From positions 1 through 14,084 of the forward strand of contig JAADDM010000259.1 in assembly GCA_013153955.1 (NCBI GenBank): 14,084 bases of DNA. The letters are read 5' to 3'. Within the stretch, counting starts at the first letter, position 1. Each line of letters opens with the position of its first letter. The stretch comes from Gammaproteobacteria bacterium. Lineage in GTDB: Bacteria; Pseudomonadota; Gammaproteobacteria; Thiomicrospirales; Thiomicrospiraceae. The notes under the pieces are model-generated. The model was not told where the DNA came from, did not search any database, and saw nothing but the letters and a program-made list of their open reading frames with translations. Shown piece after piece: positions 7,005 through 14,084 of the stretch. A program made the translations under genes and the position numbers.

Positions 7005-7613
7005 CTAAATAATATTCAGCAGCAAGCCCGCTAAAATAATCACACTATGCACCATCGTTGCATATACCACCCCTACGCTAATACGACGAACTGACTTACC
7101 TGAGATAGCGCTATCTACATCTGTACGGAGACTAAATTGAGTCGGTCGGCTACCATATAGGTACACTGCCCCCAAAATGACTCCCGTTATAAATACCAAG
7201 CCGCCATATAAAGGCGCACTGTAAACCGCAGGGTGAACCAAAGTAAAAAGAACAGCAGCACCGAATACCGAAGTCCACTTTGAAAAATGCGCTAACGCCC
7301 ACTCTAGTACAACAGCTCGTAACACAATCTCTTCGACCAGCGCCGTCATCAACACCAGAATAGCCGCCTTGACTGGATCAATTCCCAGCAGAGAAGCGAC
7401 GCCAATAAACCCCGTCGTAAACCCTATCAGGGTTAGAAAAGGACTTAAAAAATCCTCTTTGAATAGCCTAAAAAATAGACCAATGACCAATATAAGTGCC
7501 ACCGCCCTATCCAAGTCTAAATAATAATTCGTCATTTCAACATGAATAATTGGCGTAATTTTAGCGACAATTAAACAGATGATCGAGACTGAAAAAATAA
7601 GTTTCATGTTCAT
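7005..7613 (-). CDS. CPBP-family intramembrane protease-like protein
   Basis: The 202-residue protein is strongly hydrophobic, with probable membrane segments near 4-20, 37-51, 57-77, 82-98, 114-130, 134-154 and 178-199. The CPBP (CAAX protease / bacteriocin-processing, Abi) signature is visible: glutamate pair and arginine EEIVLR (Glu94, Glu95, Arg99), then FTLVH (Phe123, His127). The last conserved site appears as His189 in HSVII, without the Asn/Asp often found four residues later. The family includes glutamate-type intramembrane proteases; bacterial members have roles ranging from bacteriocin self-immunity to unknown. The start at 7613 has no convincing Shine-Dalgarno, and Met3 is an equally possible start. 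It lies 195 bases past the isomerase remnant on the same strand. Nothing nearby suggests a bacteriocin cluster. Substrate and activity are unknown. Confidence 0.75.
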   Translation of the reverse strand: MNMKLIFSVSIICLIVAKITPIIHVEMTNYYLDLDRAVALILVIGLFFRLFKEDFLSPFLTLIGFTTGFIGVASLLGIDPVKAAILVLMTALVEEIVLRAVVLEWALAHFSKWTSVFGAAVLFTLVHPAVYSAPLYGGLVFITGVILGAVYLYGSRPTQFSLRTDVDSAISGKSVRRISVGVVYATMVHSVIILAGLLLNII

Positions 7614-7808
7614 GATTCATAGCCAGAAATATTGACGCAAGAAGGTAATACGCGCGTCTAAAATATAAAATAAAGAGGAGAAATAAGATAAAGGTTACGC
7701 TACTTTAAGGAGTGCGCACCGACGAGTAAGGGGCTAAGAAGCGTAAACGTGTTGAATAATAAGAAGTAAGGGTTTGCCGCTTCATGGCTGATTAAATAGA
7801 TAATTCTT

Positions 7809-8157
7809 TTACGCTTTTTGAACCTTCTTTGCATAGCTATCAGTCGCCATATCGACCACTTCAATGGTGAGTACCATTGCAGGCATCAACATTGTCTCAA
7901 GCGCCTTTAAAAGTGCCGTTGTAATTTGCTGTTTTTGAGCCGATGTTTTACCTGAATGCATACGACACTGAACATGAATAAAGCCATACCCGTGACTACC
8001 AACCTGATAAAATTCAACAGGATGCAGGCGAACCTTAATGTTCTCTACTGAAAAAAACATTCGTTGATTTGACCGCCTTAAACGCCTCTGAAACCAGGGC
8101 ATGAGCACCCTGTTTTGTAAGAGTGTTTTGACTGTACTCAATCAGAATATGCGGCAT
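7809..8157 (-). pseudogene. CHMI-like isomerase (tautomerase superfamily), frameshifted
   Basis: Two reading frames together spell one protein of the 5-carboxymethyl-2-hydroxymuconate delta-isomerase family. The first starts at the ATG at 8157 (MPHILIEYSQNTLTKQG) and carries the family's N-terminal Pro, the catalytic base after Met removal. It reaches a TAA at 8035-8037 after 40 codons. The second continues the family pattern, IKVRLHPVEFYQVG then YGFIHVQCRMHSGKT, to the stop at 7809. The switch falls at a run of seven A on the plus strand (8051-8057; seven T in the gene). With six T the gene would read through as 115 residues, the family's usual length. The longer ATG ORF from 8141 has an out-of-frame, meaningless N terminus. 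It starts 56 bases after the M16C peptidase stop with no clear ribosome site. Family members act in aromatic degradation, but no such genes are nearby. A sequencing error, a real mutation or slippage are all possible. Confidence 0.75.
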
Positions 8158-8213
8158 GGATTTCAGCATTTTTTACTTTTACAAACCAGCCAGCGCTCGT
8201 TAAAAAAGCCCTT

Positions 8214-11135
8214 TTATAAAGTAATAATTTCAAAGTTTGTATCCGCTAACAACTCTGCTCCACCCGTATTTGTCAGCACCACAGATGAAGTATTGTCTGT
8301 ACTTAGGTAACGATCGGCAATCTCTCTTAGCTCATCCAGCGTGGTAGATATAACCCCGTGACGATAGGCCATGCGCACCTCTAAGGTACGGCCATATAAA
8401 CCTTGGAAGAAGGCTTTCTTAACCTCGCCTGAAGGCGACCCCGGCTTATCCATTGCGCTAATGACATTTAAAATCGCTTCATCCACCTTGGCTTGCGTTG
8501 CTTCAGCACCCATTAGCCAATCTTTTGCCAATTTAAAATCATCATACGTCTCTAACAAACGAGGATCACGGTATGAGTAGAAAACAAAGGCACTGGCTTC
8601 TGCGTTGTAGCTTGCACCGCCGCCATATGCGCCGCCCTTCTCTCGAATAATGGAGTGTAGGAAGCCATTACGCAAACACGCGCCTAATACCGCAAGCTTC
8701 GCGGCATCCTCATGATCAGGCATCACCGCAGGGTAAGCCAAGGCACAGAAGTTAACCTGCGTACTGGTTACCCAAGCCTGATTAACTGTTTTTTGACTCG
8801 CAGCCACTGAGAAATCCGTATTTTCGGTATATGAACGGCTTAGCTGTGACCACTCTGAATTTAACCCAGTTAATGCCGAAGATAAGCCAGCTTCATCACT
8901 GATCACCAACGCCTGCTTAGGCGCGGCACAAAGTTTTTTCTGAATACCTGATAAGCCCTCTGCAAAAACTTCAATCGCACTGTCTTCTGCCTGAAGATCC
9001 TCATTTAACGACTTAATGTACTGAATACCCGCAAACCCTGAGCGCTGAAAGCTCCACTGTGCCGCTGGGGTAAAGTTCTGTACCGCTGCCATCATTGCCA
9101 AACCGTGTCCATTGCCCGTAATACCATGATCCACTGAAGCTCTAATCTGACCGACTAGATCCTTTAAACGCGCTGTCTCATCAAAACGGGCGGTGTAAAG
9201 AGTCTCTTCTAATAAATTGGCCATCGGAGCGTGGTTGCGACTCAACGCCTTGGCAGAGAGCATAAAGTGGCTATGACAGTCGTCTGGTGCTTGCAGTTTA
9301 GAGTGCACCGATGAACGTGCACCCATGCCGCCCGTGACCTCAGCTTGATACGATTGCGTCTCTAGATAATCGCGTCCACCACTACCGACTTCCGTTAAGC
9401 AGTTGTTAAACAGTGGCATTAAAGCTTTCTCGGCCTCAGTCAGTTCAGGAAGATCAATCACCACCTGCTCATACGTAATGCCATTACTGCCGCACTCATA
9501 ACTGGTGACAGGTACAGCGCCCACCGTCGAATGCTGGGCGCGATACTGCTTAATCGTCTCTGGAATATCCGCTTTGGTCACTTCTGGCAGAATGCTTGGA
9601 TCATCCTCTTCAGACTGTCTACGCTCTAGCGCGACCGCCTGATCAATAATCGCCTGCTTCTCATCTTCACTTAATTGTGCCTGAATGGCCGCAAGCTTGT
9701 CTTTTTCCGCTTGGTCTTTTTGGGCAGAAAGCTCGGTATCAGGTGCCATTGTCAGGCGTACACGATGCGTATTATCCAACAATAGGGATTTTATCAATCC
9801 CGGTATGAAGCTAGGATCTTTAACCTCTTGCTCAAGCGTTTTCAACGCTTTATCGGTATCTAACAAGGCGATAGGATCGCCATCATGTAACGCCCCAGGA
9901 AGCGAGTGTAGAATAAGTTGTAATCCGTAAGGGTAGCTATCACCGCCCACTTCACGCTGAGATAACTCAAGTTGATGCAACATAGCATCGACCTGACTCT
10001 GCTCTACCCCGTCCTCTACAATGCGCTGTAGCTCGGTTAGGATAAGTGATTCAATCGCATCAGCATGCTCAATTTCTGAACCTTGAACACCCACAACAAA
10101 TGCCATCTCTTTGTTAGACTCTTCAAATCCACATAAAGGCGAGGGAGCGGTTGCAAAAGAGCAGTTCTCAAGTGCCATTCTCAACGGAGAGGCGCTATTA
10201 TCCAGTAGAACGGCTGACAATAAATGTCCACGCAGTACCTCTATTGGATCTTTGTTCTGCCCTAATAACCAGCCCAGTACAATGTGCGTTTTCTGAGTGA
10301 CCTCTTCTTCATCTAACGCATAGACCGAACTGACAGACTTTGGTTCTGTAAATCGCTGCTCTAACCCAACATGAACTTGCTTAACAGAGTCAGTAAAACG
10401 CGCCAGCGCCAAGGTTTCAAACTCGGTTTGGTGTTGTCGCGCTGAAATATCACCATAGGTCATAAAGACTGCATTAGACGGATGATAGTGATTTTTATGA
10501 AAATCAACCAACTGTTGATGCGTTAAATTTGGGATGTCTTCAGGTTCCCCCCCACTATTGTAGTGGTAGGTATTGGTTGGATAAAGCTCTGCTGAAAAGG
10601 CCTGCCACAAGGTCGAAATAGGCGAGCTCATTGCTCCTTTCATCTCATTGAAAACCACCCCTTTGTAGGTTAGGTCAGAGTCAGAATTGGTCATCTCTTC
10701 AAACTCAAAACGATGCCCTTCTTGAGCAAAGTCTAGTGCATCTAAATTTGGAAAAAATACTGCATCCATATAGACTTGCAATAGATTCTGAAAGTCTTTT
10801 CTATTTTCTGTTGCAAATGGATACGCGGTCCAATCACTGGAGGTAAAGGCGTTCATAAAGGTATTCAGTGAACGGCGAATCATCATAAAGAACGGGTCAC
10901 GCACAGGGTACTTCTCGCTGCCACATAGGGTGGTATGCTCCAAAATATGCGCGACGCCTGTTGAATCCATCGGGACGGTTCTCAACGCGACAAAGAATAC
11001 ATTTTGCGGATCGTCCGCTGCTAGATGATAGTGCGTCGCACCCGTCACCTTATGCTGGTAATGCTCAACCGTTAGATTCAAAGAATCGATTGTATGTTCA
11101 CCTATGTAGTCAAATGCAGCGTGTGCTTTAGTCAT
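8214..11135 (-). CDS. M16C-family zinc metallopeptidase (presequence protease PreP/Cym1-like)
   Basis: M16C peptidases are single-chain, clam-shaped zinc enzymes that enclose and degrade peptides. Eukaryotic relatives PreP and Cym1 destroy organellar targeting peptides; bacterial members are assumed to clear peptides. The 973 residues fit the family. The inverted zinc motif HILEH gives His63, catalytic Glu66 and His67, and the third ligand is Glu164 in GVVFNEMKG. SLNTFMNAFTSSDWTAYPF matches the active-site neighbourhood. The C-terminal half supplies the substrate-binding Arg/Tyr pair in REKGGAYGGG (Arg831, Tyr837). The segment around 500-530 (EEDDPSILPEVTKADIP) is typical of the M16C-associated linker. 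No signal peptide is visible, so it is probably cytoplasmic. The start ATG has GGAA about 10 bases upstream. A perfect palindrome lies 46 bases before it, beyond the pnp terminator. The physiological substrate is unknown. Confidence 0.92.
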   Translation of the reverse strand: MTKAHAAFDYIGEHTIDSLNLTVEHYQHKVTGATHYHLAADDPQNVFFVALRTVPMDSTGVAHILEHTTLCGSEKYPVRDPFFMMIRRSLNTFMNAFTSSDWTAYPFATENRKDFQNLLQVYMDAVFFPNLDALDFAQEGHRFEFEEMTNSDSDLTYKGVVFNEMKGAMSSPISTLWQAFSAELYPTNTYHYNSGGEPEDIPNLTHQQLVDFHKNHYHPSNAVFMTYGDISARQHQTEFETLALARFTDSVKQVHVGLEQRFTEPKSVSSVYALDEEEVTQKTHIVLGWLLGQNKDPIEVLRGHLLSAVLLDNSASPLRMALENCSFATAPSPLCGFEESNKEMAFVVGVQGSEIEHADAIESLILTELQRIVEDGVEQSQVDAMLHQLELSQREVGGDSYPYGLQLILHSLPGALHDGDPIALLDTDKALKTLEQEVKDPSFIPGLIKSLLLDNTHRVRLTMAPDTELSAQKDQAEKDKLAAIQAQLSEDEKQAIIDQAVALERRQSEEDDPSILPEVTKADIPETIKQYRAQHSTVGAVPVTSYECGSNGITYEQVVIDLPELTEAEKALMPLFNNCLTEVGSGGRDYLETQSYQAEVTGGMGARSSVHSKLQAPDDCHSHFMLSAKALSRNHAPMANLLEETLYTARFDETARLKDLVGQIRASVDHGITGNGHGLAMMAAVQNFTPAAQWSFQRSGFAGIQYIKSLNEDLQAEDSAIEVFAEGLSGIQKKLCAAPKQALVISDEAGLSSALTGLNSEWSQLSRSYTENTDFSVAASQKTVNQAWVTSTQVNFCALAYPAVMPDHEDAAKLAVLGACLRNGFLHSIIREKGGAYGGGASYNAEASAFVFYSYRDPRLLETYDDFKLAKDWLMGAEATQAKVDEAILNVISAMDKPGSPSGEVKKAFFQGLYGRTLEVRMAYRHGVISTTLDELREIADRYLSTDNTSSVVLTNTGGAELLADTNFEIITL

Positions 11136-11170
11136 ATTGTCTGTTCCAGTTTGTTTATGTTTTAGAGCGA

Positions 11171-11194
11171 ATTTTAAAACAACCAGGCCTGGTT
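11171..11194 (-). promoter_or_regulatory. Palindrome and -10-like box upstream of the M16C gene
   Basis: A perfect 14-bp palindrome, AACCAGGCCTGGTT (11181-11194), sits just upstream on the minus strand of a TAAAAT hexamer (11176-11171). No good -35 box is visible. A symmetric site directly before a -10 box is a plausible operator or activator site. This is inference only. Confidence 0.3.
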
Positions 11195-11230
11195 ACTTTA
11201 AAAAAGACTCTATTTAAAGGGTAAAAATAG

Positions 11231-11262
11231 AGGGTAAAAAGGCCATTTAACATGGCCTTTTT
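11231..11262 (-). terminator. Rho-independent terminator after pnp
   Basis: AAAAAGGCCAT (11236-11246) and ATGGCCTTTTT (11252-11262) form a perfect 11-bp stem with a 5-base loop. On the minus strand the stem ends in a run of five T, 37 bases past the pnp stop. The hairpin is symmetric, with A and T runs on both sides, so it could work in both directions. Confidence 0.8.
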
Positions 11263-11299
11263 ATAGTGTCTTAATCCTGAAGAACCTTACTGAGTCGGA

Positions 11300-13390
11300 T
11301 TATTTATCCGCTTCTTTTAAAGACAGTTTAACGCGACCCTGCTTATCAACTTCCGTCAACTTAACACGAATCTCTTGCCCCTCTTTTAGATAGTCTTCCA
11401 CGTTTTCAACACGCTCATTGGCGATTTGAGAGACATGGACTAGCCCCTCTCTGCCTGGCATATAAGCGACAAAAGCACCAAAATCGACAATCTTCTTAAC
11501 GACAGCATCATAGGTTTTACCAATTTCTGGCTCAACCGTAATCTCAGCGATACGTGCCTTCGCAGCATTTGCAGACTCATCATCTTTGGCGGCAATTTTA
11601 ACGTTACCTTCATCATCAATTTCGATAATACAGCCGGTATCTTCAGTAATAGAACGAATCGTCGCTCCACCTTTACCAATGATTTCACGCACTTTCTCAG
11701 GCTTTACTTTCACCATGAAGAAGCGAGGTGCAGTTTGTGCAACACTTGTGTTTGATTCTGAAATTGCTTCCGCCATTGAATCAAGAATGGTTAATCGACC
11801 CGACTTAGCCTGCTCTAACGCAAGACTCATAATCTCTTCAGTGATACCGGTAATTTTGATATCCATCTGCAACGCGGTAATACCCTGCTCTGTACCCGCG
11901 ACCTTAAAGTCCATATCGCCTAGGTGATCTTCATCGCCTAAGATATCCGAAAGCACTGCAAAACCAGCGTCTTCTTTAATCAGTCCCATTGCAATTCCTG
12001 CAATCGGTGCAGCAATCGGTACCCCTGCGTGCATCAATGACATTGATGTACCACAAACAGATGCCATTGAACTTGACCCGTTAGACTCAGTAATTTCTGA
12101 GACAACACGAATGGTATATGGAAATTCTGTTGCTGTCGGTAACAAAGCGGCTACTCCGCGACGTGCCAACATACCATGACCAATCTCACGACGTCCCGGC
12201 ATCCCAACACGACCACACTCGCCTACTGAGTACGGAGGAAAGTTATAGTGCAACATAAAGCGATCATGATAAGAGCCTGTCAGATCATCAACAATCTTGG
12301 CATCACGCTCAGTACCCAGCGTAGTCACGACCAACGCTTGGGTCTCACCACGAGTAAATAGCGCTGAGCCATGAACTTGTGGCAAGACACCAACACGACA
12401 CGTAACCTGACGCACTGTTTGTGTATCACGACCGTCAATACGAGGCTCACCTGCAATCACTCGGCCACGAACAATGTCTTTTTGAAGCTTACCAAACATC
12501 GCTTCAATGTCTTTCGCATGGAATCCCGCTTCATTGACTTCAGAAGCCACTAACTGTGTAATCGCTTTGTCTTTAGCCGCATCTAATGCGCTATAACGAT
12601 CCATCTTATCCGCGATGCTATAAGCCGCTTCAACATCTGCTCTAATCAAGTCAAATACGGCCGATTTAAGGGCTGCATCTTCTGCTTCTGCCTGCCAGTC
12701 CCAAGTTGGCTTACCGGCTTCGGCAGCAAACTCAGCAATGCTGTCAATCGCTTGTTGCATCGCTGCGTGACCAAACATAACCGCACCCAACATAATCTCT
12801 TCAGACAACTCAGCTGCTTCAGACTCAACCATTAATACTGCGTCTTTCGTACCGGCAACACTTAACTCAAGGTCAGAGGTTAAAAGCGCCTCTGCCGTTG
12901 GGTTTAGAATATATTCTTCATTCTGATAACCAACAATCGCCGCACCAATCGGACCTGCAAAAGGAATGCCTGAGATTGCCAATGCTGCAGACGTTCCTAA
13001 CATGGCAGCCACTTCAGTACCCACTTCAGGGTCTAGCGCAACCACGGTTGCAATCACTTGTACTTCGTTTTTAAAGCCTTTAGGAAACAGTGGACGAATA
13101 GGACGATCAATCAAGCGAGAAGTCAGTGTCTCTTTCTCAGATGGACGTGCTTCGCGCTTAAGGAATCCCCCTGGAATCTTACCTGCAGAGTAAGCTTTCT
13201 CTTGATAATTAACGGTTAGAGGGAAAAAATCCTGCCCCTCTTTCGCTGTTCTCGCGCCAACCACTGTGACCAGAATGCGGGTTTGCCCCATTCCAATCAT
13301 GACTGCGCCGTCCGCTTGGCGAGCAATCTCACCCGTTTCTAAAGTTACTTCTTGGTTTCCGTACTGAAATGACTTAATAATCTTAGCCAT
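11300..13390 (-). CDS. pnp: Polynucleotide phosphorylase
   Basis: PNPase degrades RNA 3' to 5' by phosphorolysis, as a cytoplasmic homotrimer and often within an RNA degradosome. The start is taken at 13390 (MAKIIKSFQYGNQEVTLETG, 696 residues) because AAGGAAGG (13401-13394) lies just upstream and the N terminus then matches the family. An ATG 33 bases upstream in frame (13423) has no ribosome site and would add an atypical tail. Order of domains: first RNase PH domain (FLKREARPSEKETLTSRL near residue 80), helical linker, and second RNase PH domain with the catalytic acidic cluster LGDEDHLGDMDFK (Asp486, Asp492, Asp494, Lys496). A KH domain follows (GKGG at 572-575), then an S1 domain (about 618-692) ending LSLKEADK. 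It follows rpsO on the same strand, as in many bacteria. A long leader hairpin at 13464-13567 suggests RNase III/PNPase autoregulation. Confidence 0.97.
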   Translation of the reverse strand: MAKIIKSFQYGNQEVTLETGEIARQADGAVMIGMGQTRILVTVVGARTAKEGQDFFPLTVNYQEKAYSAGKIPGGFLKREARPSEKETLTSRLIDRPIRPLFPKGFKNEVQVIATVVALDPEVGTEVAAMLGTSAALAISGIPFAGPIGAAIVGYQNEEYILNPTAEALLTSDLELSVAGTKDAVLMVESEAAELSEEIMLGAVMFGHAAMQQAIDSIAEFAAEAGKPTWDWQAEAEDAALKSAVFDLIRADVEAAYSIADKMDRYSALDAAKDKAITQLVASEVNEAGFHAKDIEAMFGKLQKDIVRGRVIAGEPRIDGRDTQTVRQVTCRVGVLPQVHGSALFTRGETQALVVTTLGTERDAKIVDDLTGSYHDRFMLHYNFPPYSVGECGRVGMPGRREIGHGMLARRGVAALLPTATEFPYTIRVVSEITESNGSSSMASVCGTSMSLMHAGVPIAAPIAGIAMGLIKEDAGFAVLSDILGDEDHLGDMDFKVAGTEQGITALQMDIKITGITEEIMSLALEQAKSGRLTILDSMAEAISESNTSVAQTAPRFFMVKVKPEKVREIIGKGGATIRSITEDTGCIIEIDDEGNVKIAAKDDESANAAKARIAEITVEPEIGKTYDAVVKKIVDFGAFVAYMPGREGLVHVSQIANERVENVEDYLKEGQEIRVKLTEVDKQGRVKLSLKEADK

Positions 13391-13393
13391 GTG

Positions 13394-13401
13394 CCTTCCT
13401 T
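13394..13401 (-). promoter_or_regulatory. pnp: pnp ribosome binding site that fixes the start
   Basis: The purine block AAGGAAGG lies 3 bases before the ATG at 13390, with its AAGGA part at 7-11 bases. It supports that ATG over the in-frame ATGs at 13423, 13420 and 13411, which have no such element upstream. Confidence 0.7.
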
Positions 13402-13463
13402 TTTGATTCATCCGTTTCATCATTAATACTATTTACAGACCCCTTATTAGGGAGATTGGCTGA

Positions 13464-13567
13464 AACCTGAATCCCAAAAAAACCGCGCCTTCTCTTTCAA
13501 ACAACCCGGCCTATACAGACGTAGCGGGTTGATTTAAGAAGAGTTCAATCCTTTTGGGATTCAGGTT
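13464..13567 (-). repeat. Long hairpin in the pnp leader
   Basis: AACCTGAATCCCAAAA (13464-13479) and TTTTGGGATTCAGGTT (13552-13567) are perfect reverse complements over 16 bp. Inside, CTTCT/AGAAG (13489-13493, 13537-13541) and CAACCCG/CGGGTTG (13502-13508, 13525-13531) can continue the stem to a 16-base loop. The fold would span about 104 bases, 74 bases before the pnp ATG. In E. coli the pnp leader forms a long stem cut by RNase III, after which PNPase represses its own synthesis. Position and shape here fit that role, by analogy. Confidence 0.65.
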
Positions 13568-13690
13568 CAATTTTGGTTTGCAGACAACCTATAAACAGTC
13601 GTGTATTCATTGCTGAATTTAACCCATGCATTTTACTCTTTATTGCCTAATTCGCTAGGAATTTCAGCCCCTTTGCTAAAATTTAGGCAC

Positions 13691-13718
13691 AAAAAAACCC
13701 TCTTACAAGGGCTTTTTT
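13691..13718 (-). terminator. Rho-independent terminator after rpsO
   Basis: On the minus strand AAAAGCCCT pairs with AGGGTTTTT around a 6-base loop, with one G-U pair, and the T run totals seven (13697-13691). It lies 17 bases past the rpsO stop. In E. coli the equivalent terminator is leaky and pnp is partly transcribed from rpsO; the same is likely here. Confidence 0.75.
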
Positions 13719-13734
13719 AATCCGAACCGTTTGA

Positions 13735-14001
13735 TTACTTACGTAAACCAAGACGCTTAAGGATTTCTAAGTAACGCTGACCGTCTTTTCTATGGATATA
13801 ATCCAAAAGCTTACGACGACGACTTACTAAACGTAATAGACCAGTACGAGAGTGGTTATCATGGATGTGAGTCTTAAAGTGCTCAGTAAGGTACTTGATA
13901 CGTGCAGTCAAAAGTGCGATTTGTACTTCTGGTGATGCGGTATCGCCTTCTTTAGTAGCGAACTCTGCAATGATTTTAGCTTTAACTTCTGCGTTAAACA
14001 T
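13735..14001 (-). CDS. rpsO: 30S ribosomal protein S15 (uS15)
   Basis: S15 is a primary 16S rRNA-binding protein of the small subunit, contacting the central-domain three-way junction and taking part in bridges to the 50S subunit. The 88 residues match the family (E. coli 89). Recognisable blocks are SPEVQIALLTARI, the HxxDNHSRTGLL segment of the rRNA-binding helices, VSRRRKLLDYIHRKD, and the end YLEILKRLGLRK. The start ATG has GGAG (14013-14010) about 8 bases upstream with the purine-rich AAAGAAG between. It precedes pnp on the same strand with its own terminator between, which is the classical rpsO-pnp order. A -10-like TATAAT at the window edge and a possible leader stem lie upstream. S15 genes often repress their own translation through leader RNA. 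Confidence 0.97.
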   Translation of the reverse strand: MFNAEVKAKIIAEFATKEGDTASPEVQIALLTARIKYLTEHFKTHIHDNHSRTGLLRLVSRRRKLLDYIHRKDGQRYLEILKRLGLRK

Positions 14002-14015
14002 ACTTCTTTCTCCGA

Positions 14016-14076
14016 ATCGGTCTTAAAATAATATCCGCTTCCACAACCGATGATAGCAACGAACTCGCGTATTATA
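14016..14076 (-). promoter_or_regulatory. rpsO promoter -10 box and structured leader
   Basis: On the minus strand TATAAT occupies 14076-14071, about 70 bases before the ATG; its -35 box would lie outside the window. In the leader, ATCGGT (14051-14046) can pair with ACCGAT (14021-14016), placing a stem next to the GGAG ribosome site. That resembles the placement of S15 autoregulatory RNAs, but the fold itself is not a recognised class. Confidence 0.4.
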
Positions 14077-14084
14077 CTCATTTT

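Larger units (their letters stand above)
13391..13734 (-). promoter_or_regulatory. rpsO-pnp intergenic region and pnp leader
   Basis: No gene is visible here. Going from rpsO to pnp on the minus strand it holds the rpsO terminator (13718-13691), an imperfect repeat with TGCCTAA arms (13689-13683 and 13650-13644), a region where a pnp promoter is expected but no clear boxes are seen, the long hairpin (13567-13464), a small CCCT/AGGG hairpin (13452-13441), and the pnp ribosome site AAGGAAGG (13401-13394). Confidence 0.6.

Noticed and set aside
7705..7785. 26-codon minus-strand ORF between the isomerase remnant and the CPBP gene
   Set aside because: It has no ribosome site upstream and no recognisable features; an ORF of this length is expected by chance.
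7809..8141. Intact 110-residue protein starting at the ATG at 8141
   Set aside because: Its first ~30 residues are out of frame with the family sequence, and a better family start (MPH) exists at 8157 in the other frame.
8035..8157. A separate 40-residue small protein from 8157
   Set aside because: Its sequence is the N-terminal part of a known isomerase family whose remainder continues in the next frame, so it is a fragment, not an independent gene.
7809..8157. Programmed -1 frameshift at U UUU UUC
   Set aside because: A -1 shift gives CAG TAG at once. Only +1, or loss of one U, restores the family frame, so classical -1 recoding does not explain it.
13391..13423. pnp start at 13423 with an 11-residue extension
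   Set aside because: There is no ribosome site before it, and the extension is unlike other PNPase N termini; the ATG at 13390 has a strong one.

Overview
The window looks like chromosomal housekeeping DNA from a gammaproteobacterium of moderate to low GC. It carries the conserved rpsO-pnp block, a gamma-type AcnB, a purB almost collinear with the E. coli enzyme, and a RoxA-type ribosomal oxygenase near purB. A sulfur-oxidising Thiotrichales or Piscirickettsiaceae-type bacterium (Thiomicrospira/Hydrogenovibrio-like) would fit, but that placement is a guess from gene content. I see no insertion sequence, phage, CRISPR array, tRNA or rRNA.

Layout. At the left edge, on the minus strand, is the 5' part of a lipoprotein gene with a peptidoglycan-binding domain (1-936, cut by the window). 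Upstream of it on the same strand is acnB (1180-3753). A 352-base divergent spacer separates acnB from the plus-strand pair purB (4106-5506) and roxA (5680-6867). roxA converges on the rest at a strong terminator (6950-6982). The rest is all on the minus strand. Read right to left, it is rpsO (13735-14001), pnp (11300-13390), an M16C zinc peptidase (8214-11135), a frameshifted isomerase-like gene (7809-8157) and a CPBP-family membrane protein (7005-7613).

How the genes relate. rpsO and pnp form the classical ribosomal protein S15 / polynucleotide phosphorylase unit. rpsO has its own terminator, and a long hairpin lies in the pnp leader where E. coli has its RNase III autoregulatory site. acnB serves the TCA cycle, purB purine synthesis, and roxA hydroxylates a ribosomal protein. 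The M16C peptidase, isomerase remnant and CPBP protein share a strand but have no visible joint pathway.

No new multi-gene system is evident. The items most worth a second look are: a one-base frameshift at a seven-T run in an otherwise well-conserved isomerase-like gene; a set of overlapping, mutually exclusive hairpins after acnB that resembles an attenuator; the long pnp leader hairpin; and several perfect palindromes close to gene starts.
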